A DNA stretch of 6,191 bases from NCBI GenBank assembly GCA_003153215.1, contig PLXL01000075.1:1-6191 (forward strand), given 5' to 3'. Below the pieces are notes generated by a model. It was not told the DNA's origin. It worked only from the letters and a program-made list of their open reading frames with translations, and did no database searches. The DNA comes from Candidatus Dormiibacterota bacterium. GTDB lineage: Bacteria; Chloroflexota; Dormibacteria; Aeolococcales; Aeolococcaceae. The first letter of the stretch is position 1. Each line of letters starts with the position of its first letter. Both the position numbers and the translations under genes were made by a program. This document shows positions 1 through 6,067 of this stretch, in pieces.

Positions 1-20
1 GTTGCGCCGCCGGGCGGCGG

Positions 21-46
21 TCTAGCAGGGTGCTGAAGAACCCCCG
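21..46 (+). repeat. left terminal inverted repeat of the MITE-like element
   Basis: It begins TCTAGCAGGGTGCTGAA and ends in a run of five C followed by G. It pairs with 181-205 on the opposite strand, with one extra base in this copy near position 38. Such length and identity are far beyond chance for two sites about 135 bp apart. Confidence 0.8.
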
Positions 47-204
47 ACGGTCCTGCCGCCCCCATCCTCGGCGATGCGTGCGTCGCCTCCTGCGGGGGTT
101 CGGTCGAATACCTGCAGGTATGCTCCCTCGCCTCCTCGTCGGCTCCTTCGCCTCACCGGTCTGGGAACGACATCCCTCGCCGGGGGTTTTCAGCACCCTG
201 CTAG
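22..204. mobile_element. MITE-like non-autonomous element with terminal inverted repeats
   Basis: A 183-bp segment is bounded by near-perfect inverted repeats. Positions 21-46 match the reverse complement of 181-205 at every position except one single-base indel, and the first 17 bases are identical. Each end carries the palindrome CTAG (22-25 and 201-204), which could be a 4-bp target-site duplication or the tip of the repeat itself. The interior (47-180) has no convincing coding sequence. The only open frames there are arginine- and proline-rich shadows. It contains a perfect 14-nt palindrome and three TCGCCTC motifs (near 83, 128 and 148). Small size, inverted ends and lack of coding fit a miniature element mobilised in trans by a DDE transposase, but no transposase lies in the window. 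The end sequence AGCAGGGTGCTGAA resembles insertion-sequence ends as I remember them, and I cannot name the family with certainty. The alternative is a large fold-back structure with a regulatory or terminator role. Confidence 0.62.
108..121. repeat. perfect 14-nt palindrome inside the MITE-like element
   Basis: ATACCTGCAGGTAT is self-complementary over all 14 bases. It is the most AT-rich spot in the element and sits near its middle, so it would form the centre of a fold-back structure or a dyad site for a dimeric DNA-binding protein. No binding protein can be assigned from the sequence. Confidence 0.5.
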
Positions 205-205
205 A
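181..205 (-). repeat. right terminal inverted repeat of the MITE-like element
   Basis: The reverse complement of this stretch begins TCTAGCAGGGTGCTGAA, identical to the left end for 17 bases, and then matches its C-run after a one-base gap. It lies 62 bp beyond the stop codon of the MBL-fold gene, so the element sits just downstream of that gene. Confidence 0.8.
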
Positions 206-267
206 GGTGACGTCTCCGGGGAGGTGGATGACCCTCCCGCGACCCTGACCGGCACCCGCCGACCCTT

Positions 268-1002
268 CTACGCGGTCAGCTCCAGGGTCAGCAGGTCGTG
301 GGCGATCAGCGCTCCGGGAACCGACACGCGCCCGGAGAGGTGATTGAGGACGAATCGCACCTGCGGGTGCTCTCGGACCAGGGCCGCCACCTCGTCCCGC
401 CAGAGGTGGCCGCCGCTCACCGGGCCGTCCTCCCCGGAGCACTCGCAGACCAGCACGTCGACCTCACCGGCGAGACGGCGGAGCCCGGCGCAGAGCGTGG
501 TGTCGCCGGTGAAGCCGACGCGCAGCCCGGCCCGGGTCACCGAGTACGCGAGCGAGGGGCAGGTGCTGTGGACCACCGCGTGGCTGCGCACCCGGCTGCC
601 CCCGATCTCGACATCACTGCCGTCCTGGAGCACCACGTAGCGCGGTGCCACCATCTCCTCGACCCGGCGCTGGGTGGATCCGCCGAAGCCGGCGACGGTG
701 AGCCGGCGGACCAGCTCTCGCGTCCCGACCGGCCCTGCGATGGCCAGCCGCCCCGGCTCGGGTGGCTCGTCGGCGTGGGCCAGCGCGCCCAGGAGGAGCG
801 GCAGCATCCCGATGTGGTCCATGTGGAAGTGGGTGAGCAGCACCAGCTCGATGTCCTGGATGCGCAAGCCGAGGCGGGGGAGGAGGACGTGGGGCGGTGC
901 GCCGACGTCGACCATCACGCGCTCGTCCAGGACGGATGAGGCGTTGAACCCGCAGCCGCTGAAGGCGCTGCCGCTGCCGAGGATGGAGAGCCGGACCGAC
1001 AC
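268..1002 (-). CDS. MBL-fold metallo-hydrolase, ribonuclease Z-like
   Basis: This is a 244-aa soluble protein with no signal peptide or membrane segment. It carries the full metal-binding set of the metallo-beta-lactamase superfamily in ribonuclease Z-like order: HFHMDH at 58-63, an HSTCPSLAY motif with H145 (compare H-x-x-PS-x-GY in RNase Z), GDTT with the bridging D167, CECS around 187, H199 in GGHL, and H221 in LNHLS. Two catalytic zinc ions or similar metals are expected. At 244 aa it is shorter than bacterial RNase Z (about 300 aa) and has no obvious insert matching the tRNA-gripping exosite arm. A phosphodiesterase or small-molecule hydrolase role is therefore as likely as tRNA 3' processing, and the substrate is unknown. 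The start is GTG, and an in-frame TAG 12 bases upstream rules out a longer protein. No strong Shine-Dalgarno sequence is visible. The gene is divergent from clpB and ends beside the MITE-like element. Confidence 0.9.
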   Translation of the reverse strand: MSVRLSILGSGSAFSGCGFNASSVLDERVMVDVGAPPHVLLPRLGLRIQDIELVLLTHFHMDHIGMLPLLLGALAHADEPPEPGRLAIAGPVGTRELVRRLTVAGFGGSTQRRVEEMVAPRYVVLQDGSDVEIGGSRVRSHAVVHSTCPSLAYSVTRAGLRVGFTGDTTLCAGLRRLAGEVDVLVCECSGEDGPVSGGHLWRDEVAALVREHPQVRFVLNHLSGRVSVPGALIAHDLLTLELTA

Positions 1003-1121
1003 GTCAGAAGCCTAGCGGGCAGGTGCCCGGCCGGGGTGTTCAGATCCGCGCCGGCGTCGGGGGCCAGTCCTCGCTGCGGTCCCGCCGGTTGGCCGCGGCG
1101 CCCGCGTGGTATGGAGAAGAG
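1003..1121. promoter_or_regulatory. divergent intergenic region between the MBL gene and clpB
   Basis: This 119-bp gap must hold promoters for both divergent genes, but none can be named with confidence. I see neither a CIRCE element (TTAGCACTC-N9-GAGTGCTAA) nor a HAIR/HspR box (CTTGAGT-N7-ACTCAAG), the usual heat-shock operators for clpB in many phyla. CCCGGCCGGG at 1026-1035 is a perfect palindrome, but it is unremarkable at this base composition. Confidence 0.4.
1113..1118 (+). promoter_or_regulatory. ribosome binding site of clpB
   Basis: GGAGAA lies just upstream of the ATG at 1122, with five bases between GGAG and the start codon. It decides the start: the reading frame stays open back to a GTG at 1023, but the extra 33 residues are arginine- and glycine-rich and unlike any ClpB, whereas the ATG gives the typical MRLDRFTERSQEAL N-terminus. 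Confidence 0.75.
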
Positions 1122-3827
1122 ATGCGTCTTGATCGATTCACCGAACGTTCCCAGGAGGCCCTGCAGGCCGCCCAGACGGCGGCCACCAGCCTCCAGCACC
1201 CGACCGTCGAGCCCGAACACCTCCTGCTCGCCCTGCTCCACCAGGACGACGGGCTGGTCCCCGCGTTCCTGAGGCGGATGGAGGTCCAGCCCGAGCCTCT
1301 CGCGGCGCGCCTCCAGTCAGCGCTCGAAGCCCGCCCCAAGCAGATCGGCGGCGGCGAGCCGCCGGCCGGCAGCGCCCTCCGCGAGGTCCTGATGGCCGCC
1401 TTCGACGAGATGGCGCGGCTCAAGGACGAGTACGTCTCGACCGAGCACCTCCTGCTCGCGATCGCCCGCCAGGAGAAGGGTGACTCACCCCACGCGGCAG
1501 GCCGCGCGGGGTACCCCTCAGAGGCGGCCCGGATGCTCCAGCAGGTAGGGGTCACCCCGGAGAAGGTCTACTCGACCCTGGAGGCGGTCCGCGGCAGCCA
1601 GCGGGTGACCGACGCCAACCCCGAGGAGAAGTACGACGCCCTGGCCAAGTACGGCCGCGACCTCACCGATGCCGCCCGACGGGGCAAGCTGGACCCGGTC
1701 ATCGGCCGTGACAATGAGATCCGCCGGGTGATCCAGGTGCTCTCCCGCCGGACCAAGAACAATCCCGTTCTCATCGGCGAGCCCGGGGTCGGCAAGACGG
1801 CCATCGCCGAGGGACTTGCCCAGCGTATGGCGAGCGGCGACGTGCCCGAGGGTCTCCGCGACCGGCGGCTCGTGGCCCTGGACCTCGGCGCCATGGTCGC
1901 GGGGTCCAAGTACCGCGGCGAGTTCGAGGACCGGCTCAAGGCGGTGCTCAAGGAGGTGACCTCCTCCGACGGCCGCGTCGTCCTCTTCATCGACGAGCTG
2001 CACACCATCGTGGGTGCCGGTGCCGCCGAGGGCGCCATGGACGCCGGCAACATGCTCAAGCCGGCCCTCGCCCGCGGCGAGCTGCGCTGCATCGGCGCGA
2101 CCACCCTGGACGAGTACCGCAAGCACATCGAGAAGGACGCGGCGCTGGAGCGGCGCTTTCAGCCGGTGATGGTCGACCAGCCGTCGGTCGCCGACACCAT
2201 CTCCATCCTCCGCGGGCTCAAGGAGCGGTACGAGGTGCACCACGGGGTGCGCATCACCGACTCGGCGATCGTCGCCGCCGCGACCCTCTCGCAGCGCTAC
2301 ATCACCGACCGCTTCCTCCCCGACAAGGCGATCGACCTCATCGACGAGGCGGCCTCGCGGCTGCGCATCGAGATCGACTCCCTCCCCACCGAGCTGGACG
2401 TGGTGGAGCGCGAGATCCGCCAGCTGGAGATCGAGCGCGAGGCGCTCCGCAAGGAGTCCGACGCCCCCTCCCGGGAGCGGCTGGCAGCGCTGGAGAAGGA
2501 GCTGGCGAATTTCCAGGAGCAGGCCCGTGGTCTGCGCCAGCGCTGGGAGCAGGAGAAGGGCGCCATGAACGGGATCCGCGACGTCAAGGAGCGGATCGAG
2601 CAGGTCAAGCACGAGGCGGAGCGCGCCGAGCGCTCGGCGGACTTCGCGCGGGCAGCCGAGCTCCGCTACGGACAGCTCGGCGAGCTGCAGCGGGGTCTCA
2701 CCGCCGAGGAGGCGCGGCTCGGTGAGGTGCGCGGCGACCATCCCCTGCTCAAGGAGGAGGTCGACGCCGAGGACATCGCCGCGGTCGTCGCCAACTGGAC
2801 GCACGTCCCGGTCACCAAGATGCTGGAGGGCGAGGTCCAGAAGCTGCTCCACATCGAGGAGCGCCTCCACGATCGCGTGATCGGCCAGGACGATGCCATC
2901 AGCGCCGTCGCCAACGCGGTGCGGCGCGGGCGGGCCGGCCTCGCCGATCCCAACCGGCCCATCGGGTCCTTCATCTTCCTGGGCCCCACGGGGGTGGGAA
3001 AGACCGAGCTGGCAAGGGCTCTCGCCCAGTTCCTCTTTGACGACGAGCAGGCGATGGTCCGTCTCGACATGTCGGAATACATGGAGAAGCACACCGTCTC
3101 CCGCCTGGTCGGCGCGCCTCCGGGCTACGTCGGCTATGAGGAGGGCGGCCAGCTCACCGAGGCGGTGCGCCGCCGCCCCTACTGCGTGCTCCTCCTCGAC
3201 GAGATCGAGAAGGCGCACCACGACGTCTTCAACGTCCTGCTCCAACTGCTCGAGGACGGCCGGCTCACCGACGGCCAGGGCCGGACCGTCGACTTCAAGA
3301 ACGCGGTCGTGATCATGACCAGCAACCTCGGCTCCGACCTCATCGCCGAGCTGCCCCACGACCCACCCCAGCGAGCCGGCTCGCCGGGGGCCCCGGGGGA
3401 CGCCTCCGCGGCCTCGGTGGCCAGGGTCCGCGAGCAGGTGATGGGGCTGCTCCGCCAGCAGTTCCGGCCCGAGTTCCTCAACCGGGTCGACGAGGTGATC
3501 GTCTTCTCCCGTCTCGATCAGGCGCAGCTCCGCCAGATCGTCCTGATCCAGCTCCGCGGGCTCAGTGATCGCCTGGCGGCGCGCAAGCTCGACCTGAGCG
3601 TCTCACCGGCCGCGGTGGACCTGCTCGCCGAGGAGGGCTACGACCCCACCTACGGGGCGCGGCCGCTCAAGCGGGTGATCCAGCGTCGCCTCCAGGACCC
3701 CATCGCGATGGCCATCCTGGAAGGCAAGTACGGCGAGGGCGACACCGTCGAGGTGGAGGCGGCCGGCGGGGAGCTGACCATCGAGCGGGCTGCCGCTGTT
3801 CCCACGGCGGATCCTCAGCCGGCCTGA
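1122..3827 (+). CDS. clpB: ATP-dependent chaperone ClpB (protein disaggregase)
   Basis: This 901-aa Hsp100 AAA+ protein forms a hexameric ring in the cytoplasm. With DnaK/DnaJ/GrpE it extracts polypeptides from stress-induced aggregates and threads them through its pore. The start MRLDRFTERSQEAL opens the Clp N-domain (two Clp_N repeats, about 1-147). The first AAA+ module has Walker A GEPGVGKTA (219-227), pore loop KYRG (264-267), Walker B LFIDE (288-292) and Arg fingers R344/R345. A long charged coiled-coil middle domain (about 410-535) marks ClpB rather than ClpA, and no uvr motif or ClpP-binding loop typical of ClpC/ClpA was noticed. The second module has Walker A GPTGVGKTE (621-629), pore loop GYVGYEEGG (668-676), Walker B LLLDE (690-694), sensor 1 in MTSNLG (732-737) and sensor 2 GARPLKR (845-851). 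It is some 40 residues longer than E. coli ClpB (about 857 aa). Part of this comes from a small N-domain insert (about 117-135), a Pro/Gly/Ala-rich insert (about 744-767) and a longer C-terminus. dnaK and grpE are not in the window. Confidence 0.97.
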   Translation: MRLDRFTERSQEALQAAQTAATSLQHPTVEPEHLLLALLHQDDGLVPAFLRRMEVQPEPLAARLQSALEARPKQIGGGEPPAGSALREVLMAAFDEMARLKDEYVSTEHLLLAIARQEKGDSPHAAGRAGYPSEAARMLQQVGVTPEKVYSTLEAVRGSQRVTDANPEEKYDALAKYGRDLTDAARRGKLDPVIGRDNEIRRVIQVLSRRTKNNPVLIGEPGVGKTAIAEGLAQRMASGDVPEGLRDRRLVALDLGAMVAGSKYRGEFEDRLKAVLKEVTSSDGRVVLFIDELHTIVGAGAAEGAMDAGNMLKPALARGELRCIGATTLDEYRKHIEKDAALERRFQPVMVDQPSVADTISILRGLKERYEVHHGVRITDSAIVAAATLSQRYITDRFLPDKAIDLIDEAASRLRIEIDSLPTELDVVEREIRQLEIEREALRKESDAPSRERLAALEKELANFQEQARGLRQRWEQEKGAMNGIRDVKERIEQVKHEAERAERSADFARAAELRYGQLGELQRGLTAEEARLGEVRGDHPLLKEEVDAEDIAAVVANWTHVPVTKMLEGEVQKLLHIEERLHDRVIGQDDAISAVANAVRRGRAGLADPNRPIGSFIFLGPTGVGKTELARALAQFLFDDEQAMVRLDMSEYMEKHTVSRLVGAPPGYVGYEEGGQLTEAVRRRPYCVLLLDEIEKAHHDVFNVLLQLLEDGRLTDGQGRTVDFKNAVVIMTSNLGSDLIAELPHDPPQRAGSPGAPGDASAASVARVREQVMGLLRQQFRPEFLNRVDEVIVFSRLDQAQLRQIVLIQLRGLSDRLAARKLDLSVSPAAVDLLAEEGYDPTYGARPLKRVIQRRLQDPIAMAILEGKYGEGDTVEVEAAGGELTIERAAAVPTADPQPA

Positions 3828-3923
3828 GCGGCCGCTGGCCGGGCCCTCAGCTCACCTCTCTAGCAGTTCCCGGAGCCGGTCGCGGAACGAGAGATTGCTC
3901 CTGCCAGACTCCGTCCGGCAACG
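3828..3923. other. convergent intergenic region with weak hairpins
   Basis: The 96 bp between the stops of clpB and the CHAP gene should hold terminators for both strands. A 5-bp stem (CGGCC/GGCCG, loop GCT) spans 3829-3841 just after the clpB stop, and GTTCC/GGAAC could pair at 3866-3888. Neither is followed by a run of T on either strand, so a canonical intrinsic terminator is not shown. On the minus strand the frame after the CHAP stop stays open for 23 further codons, to a TGA at 3852-3854. Confidence 0.4.
3829..3841 (+). terminator. possible weak terminator hairpin of clpB
   Basis: A stem of five GC pairs with a 3-nt loop begins two bases after the clpB TGA. An overlapping alternative pairs CCGGCC (3819-3824) with GGCCGG (3837-3842). 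There is no T-tract, so it may only slow polymerase or protect the 3' end. Such hairpins arise easily in GC-rich DNA. Confidence 0.22.
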
Positions 3924-5966
3924 TCAGCCGGGCGGCAAGAAGCCCAGCAGGTGCTGGCTGGCTGCGAGGCTGGCACTGAACGGCACATTCATGGTCGAGA
4001 TATCCCAACTCAGATCGTCCCAATTCATCTGACTGACGGTGTAGAAGCTGTCATCGGCGGCAACTGCGGTGACCACGGCGACGTGGCCGGCTGAACCGTC
4101 GGCATAAGGCCCGGGACCGTCCCACACCGCCAGATCTCCCACAGATGGGGTGGTGGCGACCTGGTTTCTGGTCAGTTTGGTGTAGCTGCCGGGTAATTCA
4201 GCCGCATTGCCGTGGATGATGCTGGAGTAGGGGCTGTCCCAGTTCATCTCCGCCCAGAAGGTGCATTGACCCGGGACGCCGTCCTCGCCACAGTTGGCGC
4301 CCGACGCCCAGTCCGCATAGCACCCGGCGATGGTCCCCAGGTTGGCCGGATCGACCATGTAACTGGCCAAGGCAGCCTCCGTGGGGATGACATGATCGAT
4401 GTACTGATAGGCGGGCTCAGAGACCAGCGCGGTGGTGGCGACGGTGCCCTGGTATGAGGTGCCGCTGCTGGCCCACACGGCGAGGCTGTAGGGGCCGACG
4501 GCCCACGTTGAAGTGTTGTAGGAATAGCTGTCCGCGCCGCCCCAACCGGTGGCCAGCAGCCAGACCGAGCTGTACCACGGCCGGTACCAGTATTCATAGC
4601 TGATCTGTGAACCCGAGGGGCAGGTGGCGGTGGTGTCAACTGTCACCGGAGTTCCCTCCGGGTCGGTGCTGGCGCTGGCGACCAGACTGGCCGAGGTGCA
4701 GGGCAGGACGGCGCTCCCCCTGGGTGTTCCCTCGGGCTCGAAGTACCCGAAGACGTCGACCTCCGCATCAGCCGTGCCGGCACCGTTGTAGATGCTGGCC
4801 CCACCGTCTGCGTTCAGGGCGGCGAACATCAGGTTGGGGGCGGTCTGGCTCGCGCCGAGGTTCACGGCGGGGGTCGTGCTGGCCGCCTGCTCGGGAAGAA
4901 CGCTGAAGAAGCTGGGCTGGGTGGCGTTGGCGGAGGTGAGGTTGGCGACCACGGCATCGGCGGTGGGGCTGATCCCATCGATCCCTGCGAACTGCTCCGC
5001 CAGGTAACCGTCCGGCTCAAGCGTTCCGGCATCCGACCTCGTGTCGAGCACCCTGACCGGGGGCATCGGAATGTAGAGGCTGGCGCCCCGGGGCGTGCCG
5101 AGCCCGTCGGTGAAGAAACCCACGACGTCCACAACCAGATCGGCATCCCCCTGTGCGTTGAAGAAGCTCACCTCTCCATCGGAGCCGACCGGGGTGATCA
5201 CTTGATTGGCCACGGTCTCGCCCGCCAACCAGTCGAGATTCGAGGAGATCGGCATCGCCTCACCGGTTGGGAACGCGGTGAGGGAGCTGGATTGCGTGGT
5301 GTCGTTCACGGCGACGCTGAGCGCCACCGCCAGGACGCCATTGCGTGGAACTCCGCCTTCACCCTCCACCTGGACGTCCAAGCCCGCTCCCGGCGCCAGT
5401 GGGTTTCCAGCGTTGGGCTCACCACTCCCAGGCCGGGTGTCGACGATCGTTGCCGGAGTCAGAGGAACGTAGCTTCCTGCCGTGCTGCTCCGCGAGTCGG
5501 CCGCGAAGTAGCCCTCCAGGTCAACGGCCACCTGCACCGTGCCAGTCGCGTTGGAGATGGTGACTTGGCCGCCGGCCCCAATCGGGACGACGGTCAGGTT
5601 GGCCGCGGTCTCGCCGCTCGAGAAGCTCAGGTTGGCGATGGTGGGAGTGCTCGTGCCGGCTGGATACACGGTGACCCGGCTTGCGGTACTCGGTGCGGTG
5701 ACGGTGATATTCAGCACCACGGCGACAGCGTCCGCGGCCACCTTGTCCACGCCGGCCACGGTCATGTCCCGGGCGCCCTCCGCGCCAAGTGGATTCCCGG
5801 TCAGGCGAGTGTCGAGGATTCGGTAAGGGGACAGCGGCACATACGGGCTTCCCACACCAGGCACCCAGGCGGGGCTGAGACCAGCCACACCCAGTGCCAA
5901 TGCCCCCAGCGCCAGTCCCAGGCCGACGCCCGCCCGGACCAGCCGGCTCGGCAACCCCCGTTGCAC
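3924..5966 (-). CDS. secreted multidomain protein with C-terminal CHAP domain
   Basis: This is a 680-aa exported protein. A signal peptide covers about 1-33: a basic start with R3, R8 and R11, then the hydrophobic stretch VGLGLALGALALGVAGL, with cleavage plausible after SPA. Three repeats of about 110-120 aa follow (42-154, 166-286, 298-409), each running from 'VPL/IPM-P...-DTR' to 'V-VD-GYF'. Next come an Ig-like beta domain with C423 and C449 (about 420-515) and a CHAP domain (about 545-660). The CHAP domain shows catalytic C568 in GQCTFWAEMNW, GDLAVWDG at 610-617, H628 in GHVAVV and N648 in SQMNW. CHAP enzymes are cysteine peptidases or amidases of peptidoglycan, so a cell-wall hydrolase role is inferred. 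The Glu often found two residues before the Asn is Gln (Q646). Start: GTG at 5966, because TGA and TAG lie in frame just upstream, yet no Shine-Dalgarno sequence sits at the right distance. The CHAP end of the gene is less GC-rich (about 57% near 3961-4080) than clpB. Role alternatives are self-wall remodelling, attack on competitors, or surface display. Confidence 0.87.
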   Translation of the reverse strand: MQRGLPSRLVRAGVGLGLALGALALGVAGLSPAWVPGVGSPYVPLSPYRILDTRLTGNPLGAEGARDMTVAGVDKVAADAVAVVLNITVTAPSTASRVTVYPAGTSTPTIANLSFSSGETAANLTVVPIGAGGQVTISNATGTVQVAVDLEGYFAADSRSSTAGSYVPLTPATIVDTRPGSGEPNAGNPLAPGAGLDVQVEGEGGVPRNGVLAVALSVAVNDTTQSSSLTAFPTGEAMPISSNLDWLAGETVANQVITPVGSDGEVSFFNAQGDADLVVDVVGFFTDGLGTPRGASLYIPMPPVRVLDTRSDAGTLEPDGYLAEQFAGIDGISPTADAVVANLTSANATQPSFFSVLPEQAASTTPAVNLGASQTAPNLMFAALNADGGASIYNGAGTADAEVDVFGYFEPEGTPRGSAVLPCTSASLVASASTDPEGTPVTVDTTATCPSGSQISYEYWYRPWYSSVWLLATGWGGADSYSYNTSTWAVGPYSLAVWASSGTSYQGTVATTALVSEPAYQYIDHVIPTEAALASYMVDPANLGTIAGCYADWASGANCGEDGVPGQCTFWAEMNWDSPYSSIIHGNAAELPGSYTKLTRNQVATTPSVGDLAVWDGPGPYADGSAGHVAVVTAVAADDSFYTVSQMNWDDLSWDISTMNVPFSASLAASQHLLGFLPPG
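4740..5843 (-). repeat. three tandem 'ILDTR...GYF' protein repeats in the CHAP protein
   Basis: Residues 42-154 (5505-5843), 166-286 (5109-5471) and 298-409 (4740-5075) align by eye. Each starts with a YVPL/YIPM-P-x-x-(I/V)-(L/V)-DTR motif. A hydrophobic core of the LNITVT / LSVAVN / LTSAN type follows, then a 'NL...G-T-AN' or 'NL-A-QTAPN' segment, an 'S-x-x-NA-G / IYNGAG' turn, and a final V-VD-x-x-GYF/GFF. The linkers are 11 aa each. No copy contains cysteine. The repeats are well diverged, which suggests old duplication rather than recent expansion. By analogy with other exported proteins bearing this repeat, a beta-rich spacer or surface-binding role is likely, but the ligand is not known. 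Confidence 0.75.
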
Positions 5967-6000
5967 AGTGAGAAGAGGCTATCACGAGGCGTCACCCGAC

Positions 6001-6009
6001 ACCTCCTCC
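6001..6009 (-). promoter_or_regulatory. strong Shine-Dalgarno sequence not matched to the CHAP start
   Basis: On the minus strand GGAGGAGGT is a near-ideal anti-16S match. It is followed after 5 bases by a GTG at 5995-5993, but it lies 34 bases before the GTG assigned to the CHAP gene at 5966. The frame it serves is shifted by one base relative to the CHAP gene and runs to 5801, giving 64 Trp-rich residues that look like an out-of-frame copy of the signal-peptide region. It may initiate a leader peptide that overlaps and couples to the CHAP start, or it may reveal an indel. Confidence 0.45.
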
Positions 6010-6067
6010 GTGCGCTGCGTTCGGAGTGCACATCCGGGGTGCGGTCAGCTCCGGGCGCCCGCGGCGA

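Noticed and set aside
5..19. Hairpin CGCCG/CGGCG at the window edge as the terminator of an upstream gene
   Set aside because: It is only 5 bp, has no T-tract, and lies in a purely G/C stretch where such pairing is expected by chance.
219..238. Hairpin GGGAGG/CCTCCC as a terminator of the MBL gene
   Set aside because: The 6-bp stem has an 8-nt loop and no T-run on the minus strand beyond it. The evidence is too weak for a terminator call.
1089..1115. Promoter-like TTGGCC ... TATGGA ahead of clpB
   Set aside because: The spacer is only 15 bp and the putative -10 overlaps the ribosome binding site, so transcription would begin inside the gene start. It is a chance match.
1023..1121. N-terminal extension of ClpB from the GTG at 1023
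   Set aside because: The 33 extra residues are low-complexity Arg/Gly/Ala, there is no ribosome site before 1023, and the ATG at 1122 has GGAGAA at good spacing and gives the canonical ClpB N-terminus.
1518..3359. 613-aa open frame on the minus strand opposite clpB
   Set aside because: It is the complementary shadow of a GC-rich conserved gene. The encoded residues are low-complexity Val/Leu/Asp/His and match no family, while the plus strand carries every ClpB motif.
3860..3866. CTAGCAG-type motif as a second MITE end
   Set aside because: Only about seven bases match the element's end (around 3859-3866), and the match does not continue into GGTGCTGAA. No partner repeat is nearby.
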